Below are positions 18,830 through 27,830 of a stretch of DNA of 64,000 nt, piece after piece. Made by a program: the position numbers and the translations under genes. Position 1 is the first letter of the stretch. The number at the start of each line of letters is the position of its first letter. The DNA lies in contig NZ_FMCU01000008.1 in NCBI RefSeq assembly GCF_900091525.1, positions 243,039 to 307,038 on the forward strand, in the 5' to 3' direction. Below the pieces are notes generated by a model that was not told the DNA's origin, did not search any database, and saw only the letters and a list, made by a program, of their open reading frames with translations. This stretch comes from Micromonospora matsumotoense (lineage in GTDB: Bacteria; Actinomycetota; Actinomycetes; Mycobacteriales; Micromonosporaceae).

Positions 18830-19135
18830 TCAGATCGCTCGGGCGAGTTCGGTGAACACGGTGGCCACCCGCAGCGAGGGCCAGACGTCAGTGGCGCGTT
18901 CGTAGTGCCCGCGTCGGAGGTTCTACACGAAGGCATGGCCGGCGATGATCGTCTGGGCGGTGCGGTCGGAACGAAGTCCGCGCATCGGTCTGAGCCGGTG
19001 CTTGAGCTGGCGGTGATCAGCCTCGATCGGACTGTTCGCGTGCCGCTCGACGTGGTGCCACGCCGACGGGACCAGGCCGTCCAACACCCTGACGTAGACG
19101 GCGCGGCGTCGGTCACGACCTCGCACCGCCGGAGT
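18830..19135 (-). pseudogene. IS6-family transposase C-terminal remnant (frameshift and nonsense)
   Basis: On the minus strand the sequence reads EVVTDAAP in one frame and then VYVRVLDGLVPSAWHHVER, NSPIEADHRQLKHRLRPMRG and TAQTIIAGHAFV in another, as in IS6-type DDE transposases. A one-base loss causes the frameshift at ~19110. A TAG at 18923-18925 replaces the Gln that normally follows HAFV; beyond it NLRRGHYE and VATVFTELARAI continue to TGA 18830-18832. The N-terminal half is missing. It keeps the final Glu region but cannot make a transposase. Confidence 0.78.
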
Positions 19136-19211
19136 CCCGAAACGTGTGCCACAGACGTGACTCACACGACCCCAGGAGAGATAGCCATCCGGCTGACTCC
19201 CCTGGTCAAGT

Positions 19212-19256
19212 TGGTGCACCCGAAGGGACTCGAACCCCTAACCTTCTGATCCGTAG
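19212..19256 (-). other. 3' fragment of tRNA-Arg(ACG), attachment-site-like
   Basis: The minus strand runs from the anticodon loop (CTACGGA) through the 3' anticodon stem, variable loop, T arm (TTCGAGT loop) and acceptor strand to a complete CCA end. This is the 3' half of a tRNA-Arg with anticodon ACG. The 5' half is absent: sequence before the anticodon loop is unrelated. Integrative elements that recombine at tRNA genes leave exactly such 3'-end copies, so this is best read as an att remnant, not a working tRNA. It marks the boundary between the IS remnants and the NRPS cluster. Confidence 0.75.
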
Positions 19257-19359
19257 GCCGGGCCGGCAAGCCGGACAGGGCGCGGGTGGCCTCGGTGTGC
19301 GCCCATGAACGATCAGCCCAGCACGCTCCTGGAACCGCCGATCGCCGATCCCGAACGCC

Positions 19360-19902
19360 TCACCCGTTCACTGTCTGTTGCAGTACCCGTGGGCCACGCA
19401 GCAGGCCGGCGACGCCACGGATGCTGTAGGTGCTCATGAAGTCGTAGACGTCGAGCGCTTCGCCGAACTCGTCCTCGATTTTCGAGAGGATCTCGACCGC
19501 CACCATCGAGTCGCCGCCGAGGTCCAGGAAGTCGTCGTGCACGCCGACCCACCTCAGGTTCATGGCGCTGCCCCAGATCGACAGGAGTCGCTCCTCGACA
19601 TGATCGACCGGCCCTTCGAACAGGGTGCACGTGCCGGCGATGACGGCGGACCGGACGTACTCGATGTCGAGCGCGTCACCGGTGAGCGGCATGGCGTCGA
19701 CGAGTAACACGCCGTCCAATCCGCAGTCCGCACCGAGCCGGTCCCACACATAGCTCCGAAGCTCCGGCCCACTCACGTACTGGGAGAACTCGACCACGCC
19801 GATCGTGACGTCCCGATCGTCGTGGCGTATCGCCGTCACCTGAGCGTGACGCACGGCCGAATGCCCCCGCAGGGTGGATGTGAGCTCTGCCAAGCCAACC
19901 AT
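19360..19902 (-). CDS. Adenylation C-subdomain-like/carrier (A_C-T) protein
   Basis: 180 residues. The first ~80 resemble the C-terminal subdomain of an adenylation enzyme (LRGHSAVRHAQVTAIRH, later VDAMPLTGDALDIEYV). Residues ~95-165 are a peptidyl carrier domain with the phosphopantetheine site LDLGGDSMVAVEIL. The main adenylation domain is missing, so this is a carrier with a vestigial A_C piece, not an active A-T module. The ATG at 19902 has AAGGAG 6 nt upstream, better than earlier in-frame starts. It diverges from the next carrier gene and may accept an acyl or aminoacyl unit in trans. Confidence 0.75.
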   Translation of the reverse strand: MVGLAELTSTLRGHSAVRHAQVTAIRHDDRDVTIGVVEFSQYVSGPELRSYVWDRLGADCGLDGVLLVDAMPLTGDALDIEYVRSAVIAGTCTLFEGPVDHVEERLLSIWGSAMNLRWVGVHDDFLDLGGDSMVAVEILSKIEDEFGEALDVYDFMSTYSIRGVAGLLRGPRVLQQTVNG

Positions 19903-20158
19903 CAACCGCTCCTTCATCAACGGCGGCAGTCCGAGCCGTCGCACGGATCGACAACAGTCGCCAATGTGTCACGGAAGCCCGAGTGGTTGCAGAGACGGAT
20001 CGGCAGAAATTCCGGAAGGGGCCGACCGCCGTTGCTTCTTCCCGCTCCCTCTTGCCCACTGCTCTCGAATATGACCACAATTCACGCCGACGGGTGGCGA
20101 GTCGGTGGCCGATCGCTATTCGACGTCACATTGTCGTCGGCCCAGGGGGTGGTGCACG
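19903..20158. promoter_or_regulatory. Divergent intergenic region between two carrier-protein genes
   Basis: About 255 bp separates oppositely transcribed carrier genes and should hold promoters for both. No -35/-10 pair or operator repeat stands out. Confidence 0.35.
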
Positions 20159-20467
20159 ATGAACGAAATCAGCCACGCACAGTCATCGCTCGTCGAGGAG
20201 GACGTGCCGAGCACCGCTACGGAGCGGACCATCGCCGAGGTGTGGACCGAGGTACTGAACCTCGACGAGGTCGGACGGCACGACAACTTCTTCGACCTCG
20301 GAGGTCATTCGGTGCTGGCGACGCAGGCCGTGGCCAGGTTGTGCGTCGCTCTGAGCCGGCAACTGCCGGAACGAGCCCTGTTCGACTGGCCGACCGTCGC
20401 GACCCTGGCCTCGGCGCTGCCCGACTATCCCGTCTCCGACCAGAACAGCCGCATCACGCGCAGGTGA
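20159..20467 (+). CDS. Free-standing peptidyl carrier protein
   Basis: 102 residues, mostly one thiolation domain: TERTIAEVWTEVLNL, then FFDLGGHSVLATQAVARL with the phosphopantetheinylated Ser in GGHS. The ATG at 20159 lies 54 bp inside a longer frame and gives a normal N-terminus. With the free condensation domain at 25935 and the ligase at 24211 it could form a dissociated loading or extension module of the NRPS system. Confidence 0.82.
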   Translation: MNEISHAQSSLVEEDVPSTATERTIAEVWTEVLNLDEVGRHDNFFDLGGHSVLATQAVARLCVALSRQLPERALFDWPTVATLASALPDYPVSDQNSRITRR

Positions 20468-21224
20468 GCGGCCGGCCCGGTGGGACGCCGGGGGCCGAAG
20501 AAGCACTGCTCCGCAGCCCGAACGGCACGCCTGTGAGCGCGTACGGGAATGCGCGGCGGGTACGCCTGACGCCCGGTTTCTCCCGGGCGCCGGCGGCGGC
20601 GTGCCCGCCGGTCGGTCGGTCACCACCGTCGCCGGCTGCGCCTGGACCAGGGTCACCGCGTTGTCGGACAGGTGCTGTTCACGGCGGTAATGAGGTGGTG
20701 TGGGCGGCGGTTGGCGCGTCGGATGGGGCGGGCGATGTTGACCGCCACCGTTGGTGTGGTGGTAGCCGATCGAGGTGTGGCGCAGGGTGGCCAGGACGGC
20801 GGGTCCGGTGCCGGTGCCGGTGCGGGGCCTGGTGGCAGGTCTTCACGGGTGGCGACCTGCTCGGCGTGGGCGGTGCGGGTGTGCCGCGCGTCGGCGATGA
20901 ACAGCAGGCCGGTCCGCCCGGGAGGAGCCCGCTCACCCGCGACGCAGGACACCCGACCCGCACCTCGGCGGACAAAACGATCATGCCGGAATCTCACGAC
21001 ATCGATCGACAGGAAAGCATTCGATGCATTATCACGAGATTTCGCCCGCATGCCGTGGCAATAATGGTATTTATGTGTCGACACGCTATTACCTGACGAA
21101 CTGAGGCTATGGCCCGACAGGCAAGCCGGCGCCCCCACTCGAGTCCGCCCGCTTGCCACCCGAACGACGGCCAAGCAAAATGGGATTGACGTCCGTCGTT
21201 CGCAAGATCCCGTATGCTACCAAC
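20468..21224. other. Long non-coding stretch upstream of the SARP gene
   Basis: 757 bp without a gene I can support. The first ~550 bp contain only open frames of biased composition. The part from ~20980 to 21110 is noticeably AT-richer than the surroundings and probably includes the promoter region of the regulator gene. No IS end, tRNA or terminator was identified. Confidence 0.4.
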
Positions 21225-24194
21225 ATGGTACGAATCGAGTTCCGGGTTCTTGGAACATTGGAAGCCGTGGTCGATGGTTCCCCCGTGCCGATAACCTCAC
21301 CGCGACAGCGTATAGTGCTGGCCAATTTGCTGATGGCCGCCAACCATGTCGTGACCGTCGAGAAGCTGATCGGTGCCGTATGGGACGCTTCCCCGCCGCC
21401 CAGCGCGCGTGGTCAGATCCAGATCTGCATCTCCGCGCTGCGCCGGGCTCTCGGCAGTCCGGAGAGCATCGACACCAACTCGCTCGGGTACTCCATCCGG
21501 GTGGCCCGCGAGCAGCTCGACCACCTCATGTTCGACGACGCCCTCGCCCAGGGCCGGTCCGCCGCGGCCAAGGGACAGCTGGACGAGGCGCTGGCATACC
21601 TGGACCGTGCGATCGGCATCTGGTCCGGCCCGGCGTTGGGCGGAGTGCCCGGCCGGGCCGCGGAGGTCGCCGCCCACCGTCTGGAGGAGCGACGGATCAT
21701 GGCGCTGGAGGACCGCGCCGAGATCCGTCTGCGCCTGGGCGGTCACCGCGAGCTGGTCGAGGAACTGGTCGCGTTGACCACGGAGTATCCCCTGCGGGAA
21801 CGCCTGTGGGGGTTCCGGATGCTCGCCCTCTATCGTTCGGGACGACAGGCTGAAGCGCTGGCGACGTACCGCACGGCCCGCACCAACCTCGTGGGCGAAC
21901 TGGGCATCGAACCGAGCCAGTACCTGCGCACGCTGGAACGCGCGATCCTCAGCCAGGACAGCAGCATCAGCGGCGACGTGGACGACGGCGGCGCGGGGAC
22001 GGCCACCAGCGTGCACCGGCCGCAGGAGTTGCCCGCCGATCTGCCGGACTTCGTCGGCCATGCCGCGCTGATCGACGCGCTGACCGCCACCCTGACCAGC
22101 GAAGACACCACGCAGGTACCGATCGCGGTCACCACTGGCGCACCGGGCTGCGGCAAGACCTCGCTGGCCCTGCACGTCGCCCACCTGTTGCGCGGCAAGT
22201 TCGTCAACGGCAGCCTCTACGCCTGCCTGTACGGGAGCACCGCGCAGCCACGTTCGACCGACGCGGTGCTCAGCGACCTCCTGCACGGACTCGGCGTTGC
22301 CCCGTCGGCGATTCCGGTCGCGCTCAGGCAGCGGATCAATCTGCTCCGCAGCCAACTGGCGGCCCGACGGCTACTGATCGTGCTCGACGATGTCGGTAAC
22401 GAGGAGCAGATCGCCGACCTGCTCCCGGGCGTGCCCGGCCCGGCGGTGTTGATCACCAGCCGCCGCAGGCTCGCCGGCATCCCGGGTGCCCACGCCGTCG
22501 ATGTCGACATGATGTCGGCCGACGAGAGCCTGACCCTGCTCGGTCGGATCTGCGGGGAGCAGCGGGTCGCTGCGGCACCCGACGCCGCAGTGGAGCTGAC
22601 CCGGATGTGCGGCGGCCTGCCCCTGGCGGTGCGGATCGCCGCGGTGCGACTGGCTGCGCACCCGCACTGGGCGGTGGGCACGCTGGTGGACCGGCTACGC
22701 GACGAGCGGTCTCGGCTGGACGAGCTCTCGCACGGCGATGTCGCGGTCCGGTCGCTGCTCGCTGACGTGTACGAGTCACTCACCGCACCGGCGCAGACCC
22801 TGTTCTGGCTCCTCAGCTCCCTGGAGATACACGAGTTCAGCGCGTGGACCGCGGCGGCCCTGCTGGACTGCGAAACGAGACAGGCGGCGGCACTGCTCGA
22901 CGAGCTGGCGGACGTCCGGCTGTTGGAGGCCCACCTCTCCGCGCTCACCAGTCAACCCCGCTACCGGTTCCACGAGCTGGTACGGGTGTTCGCGACCGAG
23001 CTCCGGCTGACGCATGGCGACCAGAGGGTATGCACGGAGGCGGTCACGCGGTCGATGGGTGCCCTGCTCGCCCTGGCCGAGGAGGCTCATCAACGGATCT
23101 ACGGGGGGCGTTTCGCGGTGCTGCACGGGACGGCGCCCCGGTGGGCCGGCGCACGCGCCGAGTTCGACAGGTTCCTCAGCGATCCGACGGCCTGGTTCGA
23201 CGAGGAGCGCATCACGCTGGAGGTGGCGATCCGGCAGGCGGCGGAACTGGAGTTGGACGAGCTGTGCTGGGAGCTGGCCATCGTGTCGGTCACCATGTAC
23301 GAGAGACGCGGCCTGTTCGCCGAGTGGCGTACGACGCACACCATCGCGCTGGAGGCCACCAGCAGGGCCGGTAACCGCCGGGGCGAAGCCGCCATGCTGG
23401 CGTCGCTCGGTTCGCTGGGCGTCGCCCAACACGCCGAGGACGACGGCGAGAACCTGCTGCACGCCATGGAGTTGTTCGATGCGGCAGGCGACGAGGCCGG
23501 CTCGGCCCTGACGCTGCGCAACCTTGCTCACCTGGACCGGATCCAGGGGCGGCCCGCCCGGGCGGTGCGGCGTTACGAGCAGGCCCTGGAGAAGTTCCGA
23601 AAGGTGGGCGACCTTGGCGCACAGGCACACGTCCTGAGTGGACTCGCGCGCTGCCAGCTGGATCTCGGTTCCCCGGAACGGGCTGAGACGCTGGCGAAGG
23701 AGTCGCTCGCCCTGGGCGAGCAGCTCGGTAACCGGCGTCTTCAGGCACAGGCGCTGTACCGGCTCGGTGAGGTCTTCGCCGACTCCGGTCAGTCCTCGAC
23801 TGCCAAGGCCGTCTTCCAGTCGGCGCTGGATCTGGCCCGGGCGCAGGACGACCGTGTCGGCCAGTCCTACGCCCTCAACGGCCTCGGCACGGCCATGTTG
23901 GAGCAGAACGAGTTCACCGCGGCCGAGATCCACTTCAGTGAGGCGGTCGAGCTCTGCCGGGTGACGCACGAGCGGAACGTGCACGCGCACGCCCTGTTCG
24001 GGCTCGGTCGGGTATACCTGGGCCGGGGTGAGTTCGACACCGCGGAACAGTTCTTCGTGCAGGCCGCGAACGCATTCGCCATGCAGGAGAACACCCCGTG
24101 GCACTCGCGTTCCATCGAAGAGCTGGGTGCGTTGCGTCAGGCTGCCGGCAGGCTACCTGCGCGGGGTGGCAACGAGCCGACGGCAGGGAGGTGA
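21225..24194 (+). CDS. Large SARP regulator (AfsR-like: winged helix, BTAD, NB-ARC, TPR)
   Basis: 989 residues. Residues ~1-95 form an OmpR-like winged helix (FRVLGTLEAVVDGS, PRQRIVLANLLMAANHVV). BTAD follows (~98-245; LRERLWGFRMLALYRSGRQAEAL). An NB-ARC ATPase has its P-loop at GAPGCGKTS (~304) and LLIVLDDV as Walker B. About six TPR repeats fill ~720-960. SARPs activate antibiotic clusters by binding direct repeats near -35; the ATPase/TPR part senses signals. I chose ATG 21225 over an earlier frame start because the SARP fold starts immediately. It is the likely pathway-specific activator of the NRPS cluster. It converges with the ligase gene (16-bp gap). Confidence 0.9.
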   Translation: MVRIEFRVLGTLEAVVDGSPVPITSPRQRIVLANLLMAANHVVTVEKLIGAVWDASPPPSARGQIQICISALRRALGSPESIDTNSLGYSIRVAREQLDHLMFDDALAQGRSAAAKGQLDEALAYLDRAIGIWSGPALGGVPGRAAEVAAHRLEERRIMALEDRAEIRLRLGGHRELVEELVALTTEYPLRERLWGFRMLALYRSGRQAEALATYRTARTNLVGELGIEPSQYLRTLERAILSQDSSISGDVDDGGAGTATSVHRPQELPADLPDFVGHAALIDALTATLTSEDTTQVPIAVTTGAPGCGKTSLALHVAHLLRGKFVNGSLYACLYGSTAQPRSTDAVLSDLLHGLGVAPSAIPVALRQRINLLRSQLAARRLLIVLDDVGNEEQIADLLPGVPGPAVLITSRRRLAGIPGAHAVDVDMMSADESLTLLGRICGEQRVAAAPDAAVELTRMCGGLPLAVRIAAVRLAAHPHWAVGTLVDRLRDERSRLDELSHGDVAVRSLLADVYESLTAPAQTLFWLLSSLEIHEFSAWTAAALLDCETRQAAALLDELADVRLLEAHLSALTSQPRYRFHELVRVFATELRLTHGDQRVCTEAVTRSMGALLALAEEAHQRIYGGRFAVLHGTAPRWAGARAEFDRFLSDPTAWFDEERITLEVAIRQAAELELDELCWELAIVSVTMYERRGLFAEWRTTHTIALEATSRAGNRRGEAAMLASLGSLGVAQHAEDDGENLLHAMELFDAAGDEAGSALTLRNLAHLDRIQGRPARAVRRYEQALEKFRKVGDLGAQAHVLSGLARCQLDLGSPERAETLAKESLALGEQLGNRRLQAQALYRLGEVFADSGQSSTAKAVFQSALDLARAQDDRVGQSYALNGLGTAMLEQNEFTAAEIHFSEAVELCRVTHERNVHAHALFGLGRVYLGRGEFDTAEQFFVQAANAFAMQENTPWHSRSIEELGALRQAAGRLPARGGNEPTAGR

Positions 24195-24210
24195 GAACCG
24201 GGCCGCGAGC

Positions 24211-25680
24211 TCAACCCCGTTGGCCGGCCAGCCGCCAACGTTCGAGCTTCCCGGCGGACGAGCGTGGTACCTGGTCGACGAACGTCACCCGGGTCGGCAC
24301 CTTGTAGTTGACCAGACCGGCCCGGCAGTGCGCCATGAGCTCACCGCTGCTGACCGAGGCTCCCGGCCTGCGGACGACATAGGCGCCGACAGTGGACCCG
24401 AGCACCTGCTCCTCGGCTGCCACCACCACGGCGTCCAGCACTGCGGGGTGCTCCAGCAACTGGGCCTCGACCTCGTTGGGATAGACCTTCTCGCCGCCCA
24501 CGTTGATCACGTCGTGCCGCCGGGGGGCGAGGAACAGGTAGCCGTCCTCGTCGAGCCAACCGAAGTCGCCGACGCTGGCGAAACCGTCGGTTGTCGTCTC
24601 CAGCAGTTGGCTGCCCAGGTATGCGTCTCCTCTGGAGACCCGACCGGCGCGCATGAACACCTTGCCGGTCTGTCCCGGGCCGAGCCGGTTCCCGGCGTCG
24701 TCCCTGATGCTGATCTTCGTGAAGAACCCGCGACCCACCGTCCCGGGTCGCTGTAGCCACTCGTCCCCGCGCACCAGGGTGCCGCCGATGTTCTCGGTCG
24801 AGCTGTACACCTCGTACAGATGCTGTGGCCCGACCAGCTCGATCCACCGCTGCTTGGTGAACGAGTCGCACGATGCGGCCGTGTGCATCACCGTGCGGAC
24901 GCTGGCGAAGGACGCCGGGTCGGGCTGGAGAAGCAGCAGGATGGTGCGCATGTGCGCCGGGGTGAGCTGGATCCACTCCACTGCGTGGCGCTCGACCAGC
25001 TCCACCGTCCAGGCCGGCAGGAAGTACGGCGGCAGAATGGTGGTGTTGCCGTCGAGGAGCCCGTCCAGCAGCGTGGTGAACGGGGCCGCGTGGTGCAGGG
25101 GGCCGAGGATCAGTTGCCGCTGACCGGATCGCCAGCCCGCGCGGCGGCGCAACGGCAACGGCACCTGGTGCGGATCGTAGGTGAGCGGCCCGGGGCGGAT
25201 CGCGATCTTCGGGTGGCCGGAACTGCCGCCGGTCGGCAGCAGATAGCCGATCCGGCTGGCCGGCGACGCCGACGACCACCCCGGCCGATCCGCGTCGGCA
25301 TCGGCGTCGGCATCGGCATCGGCATCGGCATCGATGAGCCGAGCCCGGCCGAACGTCCGGCGGATGAAGGTGAGCAGCTTGTCCCGCTCGGGCCCGGGCG
25401 AGGCCGGGTTCAGCGGCAGCAGCGGCAGCTCCGCAGAGAGGACGGCCACGATGTCGACCACCGTCTGGATCGTGTTGTTCGCCTCCACCGCGACCACTTC
25501 CGGGTCGGTGCGCCGGGCGGCGGCGGCCACGAGTGCGGCCGCCCGCCGGCCGCTCCGCTCGGCCAGTTCCCGCCACGTCAGTACCTGCTCGACGCAGTTC
25601 TCATCGAAACCGACGACCGCGGGCTGGTCGCTGGACGTCGCCGCGATATCGGTGATCCGCTGGCGGATCGATACGCTCAT
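24211..25680 (-). CDS. Acyl-CoA synthetase/acyl-adenylating ligase
   Basis: 489 residues of the ANL superfamily. The phosphate loop is LLPTGGSSGHPK, the A5-like motif YSSTENIGG, A8 is GGEKVYPNEVE, and the catalytic Lys lies in SSAGKLERW near the C-terminus. The sequence is closer to aryl/acyl-CoA ligases than to NRPS A domains. It could activate a starter acid, or feed an acyl thioester to the carrier proteins or the aldehyde dehydrogenase of the cassette at 33.8 kb. An in-frame (Asp-Ala)n tract lies in the N-terminal domain at ~116-131. It is divergent from the condensation-domain gene. Confidence 0.8.
   Translation of the reverse strand: MSVSIRQRITDIAATSSDQPAVVGFDENCVEQVLTWRELAERSGRRAAALVAAAARRTDPEVVAVEANNTIQTVVDIVAVLSAELPLLPLNPASPGPERDKLLTFIRRTFGRARLIDADADADADADADADRPGWSSASPASRIGYLLPTGGSSGHPKIAIRPGPLTYDPHQVPLPLRRRAGWRSGQRQLILGPLHHAAPFTTLLDGLLDGNTTILPPYFLPAWTVELVERHAVEWIQLTPAHMRTILLLLQPDPASFASVRTVMHTAASCDSFTKQRWIELVGPQHLYEVYSSTENIGGTLVRGDEWLQRPGTVGRGFFTKISIRDDAGNRLGPGQTGKVFMRAGRVSRGDAYLGSQLLETTTDGFASVGDFGWLDEDGYLFLAPRRHDVINVGGEKVYPNEVEAQLLEHPAVLDAVVVAAEEQVLGSTVGAYVVRRPGASVSSGELMAHCRAGLVNYKVPTRVTFVDQVPRSSAGKLERWRLAGQRG
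25290..25338 (-). repeat. In-frame hexanucleotide microsatellite encoding (Asp-Ala)n
   Basis: About eight copies of a GATGCC/GACGCC hexamer (coding strand) encode alternating Asp-Ala in the ligase. The repeat lies in a surface-type insertion just before the phosphate loop. Copy-number change would alter the length by two residues without shifting the frame. Confidence 0.85.
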
Positions 25681-25934
25681 TCGGGCCTCCCACGATCGAG
25701 TGCGTCGTCATCCATCCGGCGGTCGACGACCGGCCGGACAGGCCTGCCGGCCGGAACGCGGGCCCGCATGGCAGCCCTCGGGGCGCACACCTGATGGACG
25801 CCTGACGATGATGTCCGGTAGGGCCCGGGCAGCCGCAGGGAACAACAGGCAGAACAACGCACACGATCCGACCCGTGAGTCGCTGCCGGTCCTTCCCTAC
25901 TGCCCGGCACGGGCGGCTCAATAATGTGGCGCAC
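25681..25934. promoter_or_regulatory. Divergent promoter region between ligase and condensation-domain genes
   Basis: About 250 bp between divergently transcribed genes, presumably carrying both promoters and perhaps SARP sites. I found no convincing heptamer direct repeat by eye. Confidence 0.35.
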
Positions 25935-27830
25935 ATGGTCTCACCAGGGCACGTCGACAGTGCCGCGTCGAGCAGTCGGACGATGCCGACCCGCCAGGCA
26001 ACCCGTACCCGCGGTCTCCTCCGCCGGGGGCGGTCGGTGGGCCTGGTCCCACGACCATCGGTGACCGTGCGGTTCAGCGGGACGCGATCGGCCGAGGGGC
26101 CGCTCAACATCGGCCAGTACAACATCCTGCAGTGGCTGCGCGGCGAGTCGGAGCAGTTTTTCGCGGCCGTCGCGGGGGAACTCGACGTTCCTGCCGCAGC
26201 CGTGGTCGACGATGTCGCCGAGGCACTTGCGGTCCTGATCGGACGACACGAGGGACTGCGTACGACGTACGTCGACGGCGTCACGCCACGGCAGATCGTG
26301 CACGCCACCGGTGACCTTGTCGTGGAGGTCTACGCGATCGAGGCCGCGGAACCGCAACTCGTCGACCGGGCCGGCCTGTCCAGGGACCTCACCCGGCGGC
26401 TGCGTGCCGCGGGCGCCTACCGCATCGGCGAGTTGCCGGTCCGGGCCGCCCTCGCGGTGCTGCCGGGTGACGCGTCCACCAGCTCCGCCCCGGTGGTGCA
26501 GGCCGCGGTGCTCGGCTGCTCCCACCTCGCTGTCGACTACCAGGCGATGGAGATAGTCAAGCGGGAGTTCGCGGACCTGATCCGGGGTCGCACCGCACCG
26601 CCGGCGGGCGGACCTCCGATCCAGCCGTTGGACCTGGTCGCCCTGGAACGCACACCCAAGGCACTGCGGCACGAGGAATCGGTGCTGGGTTACTGGGGCG
26701 ACCGGTTGTCCCGCATGCCACAGTGCCTGTACCCGGTCCCGCGACGCACAGCCAGCAACGAGCCGCCCCTGCGGGGCACGAACGACCCCGGATCGGTAGC
26801 CGTCGAGCTGACCTCCACCGCGGCCGGCATGGCGTTACGGGCGGTGACGGCACGCACCAGGACGAGCCGCGCCAGCGTCGTGCTGGCGGCGATCGGCGCA
26901 GTGCTCTCGCACCGGACCGGCACCCGGGATCTCGTGCTCCCCACCCTGTCCGCCAACCGCTTCGAGCCGTACCTCAGGCACCACGTCGGCAGCCTCGCGC
27001 AGCTCGCGTTGATCACGCTCACCATCGGTGACACCACCTTCGACCGGCTGGTCCGGCAGGCGTGGACCGCAGTGGTCGCCGCGAGCAGGCACGGACGCTA
27101 CGACGTGGACAGGCAGCGTGCCGTCGCGGGCCGCGTCGAACACCAGCGCGGCATCGTGTTCGACTGCGAACCGTTGTTCAACAACCTCGTCATCGAGTCG
27201 GGTCCGGCGACCGGCAGGGCCACGGCACCGGTACCCACGCCGGGTGAACTGGAGGCCGCGCGGTGCGCGACGCAGGTCCGGCGGCAATCGATGCCGATCG
27301 GGACCACGCTGATCCGGTTCGATCTCTACGGGACCGACGGAGAGCTGCGTCTGGGCTGTTGGAGCAGCGACACCGACCGCATCTGCGACGACGAGGCCGA
27401 ATCGCTGCTCCTGGCGGTCGAGAACCTGCTGATCGCGGCGGCATCCGGTGACCTCGACGCCCGGGGGATCCGCGGCTCGATCCCGCTCAGCCCGGTGGAG
27501 CGGGGCCCCGGCTGGCTGTTCGTGGACGGCTGCTGGGTCGAGGTGGCCGAGGTGCAACGGCTGCTCGACGACGCGCTGGCGTCCACCGGTGCCAGGGTCT
27601 TCACCGCCGTGCACGGCGTACCGCTGGCCGCTCATCTGGCACGGACCGGGGCCGTAGGCACACCCGGACAGGCCCATGCCGCCTGCATGGCGGCGCTGAA
27701 GGCGTATCCGACGGCAATGGCACCACAGCACTACGTCATCTGCGAGCGCATCCCGGGTGACCCCGACGACCCGGCGGCGTGGATCGACGTGTGTTGTCAG
27801 GGATCCGGCCGAGAGGGAGTCGACAGTTGA
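25935..27830 (+). CDS. Free-standing NRPS condensation domain protein
   Basis: About 631 residues. The condensation fold starts at RFSGTRSAEGPLNIGQYNILQWL. The active-site motif HHxxxDG reads SHLAVDY: the second, catalytic His and the Asp are kept, while the first His and the Gly are replaced. A later block (LVLPTLSANRFEPYLRHHVG) matches C-domain core motifs. The C-terminal ~110 residues form an extra region of unknown role. The start is uncertain (25935 or 25983), as no strong ribosome site precedes either. Its stop overlaps the TTG start of the hydroxylase (TTGA). It probably joins units held on separate carrier proteins. Confidence 0.8.
   Translation: MVSPGHVDSAASSSRTMPTRQATRTRGLLRRGRSVGLVPRPSVTVRFSGTRSAEGPLNIGQYNILQWLRGESEQFFAAVAGELDVPAAAVVDDVAEALAVLIGRHEGLRTTYVDGVTPRQIVHATGDLVVEVYAIEAAEPQLVDRAGLSRDLTRRLRAAGAYRIGELPVRAALAVLPGDASTSSAPVVQAAVLGCSHLAVDYQAMEIVKREFADLIRGRTAPPAGGPPIQPLDLVALERTPKALRHEESVLGYWGDRLSRMPQCLYPVPRRTASNEPPLRGTNDPGSVAVELTSTAAGMALRAVTARTRTSRASVVLAAIGAVLSHRTGTRDLVLPTLSANRFEPYLRHHVGSLAQLALITLTIGDTTFDRLVRQAWTAVVAASRHGRYDVDRQRAVAGRVEHQRGIVFDCEPLFNNLVIESGPATGRATAPVPTPGELEAARCATQVRRQSMPIGTTLIRFDLYGTDGELRLGCWSSDTDRICDDEAESLLLAVENLLIAAASGDLDARGIRGSIPLSPVERGPGWLFVDGCWVEVAEVQRLLDDALASTGARVFTAVHGVPLAAHLARTGAVGTPGQAHAACMAALKAYPTAMAPQHYVICERIPGDPDDPAAWIDVCCQGSGREGVDS

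Noticed and set aside
19212..19256. Functional tRNA-Arg gene
   Set aside because: The 5' acceptor strand, D arm and 5' anticodon stem are absent, so no cloverleaf can form.
20468..21100. Possible transposase remnant on minus strand upstream of the SARP gene
   Set aside because: Fragments looked suggestive, but no frame gave a run of recognisable transposase residues.
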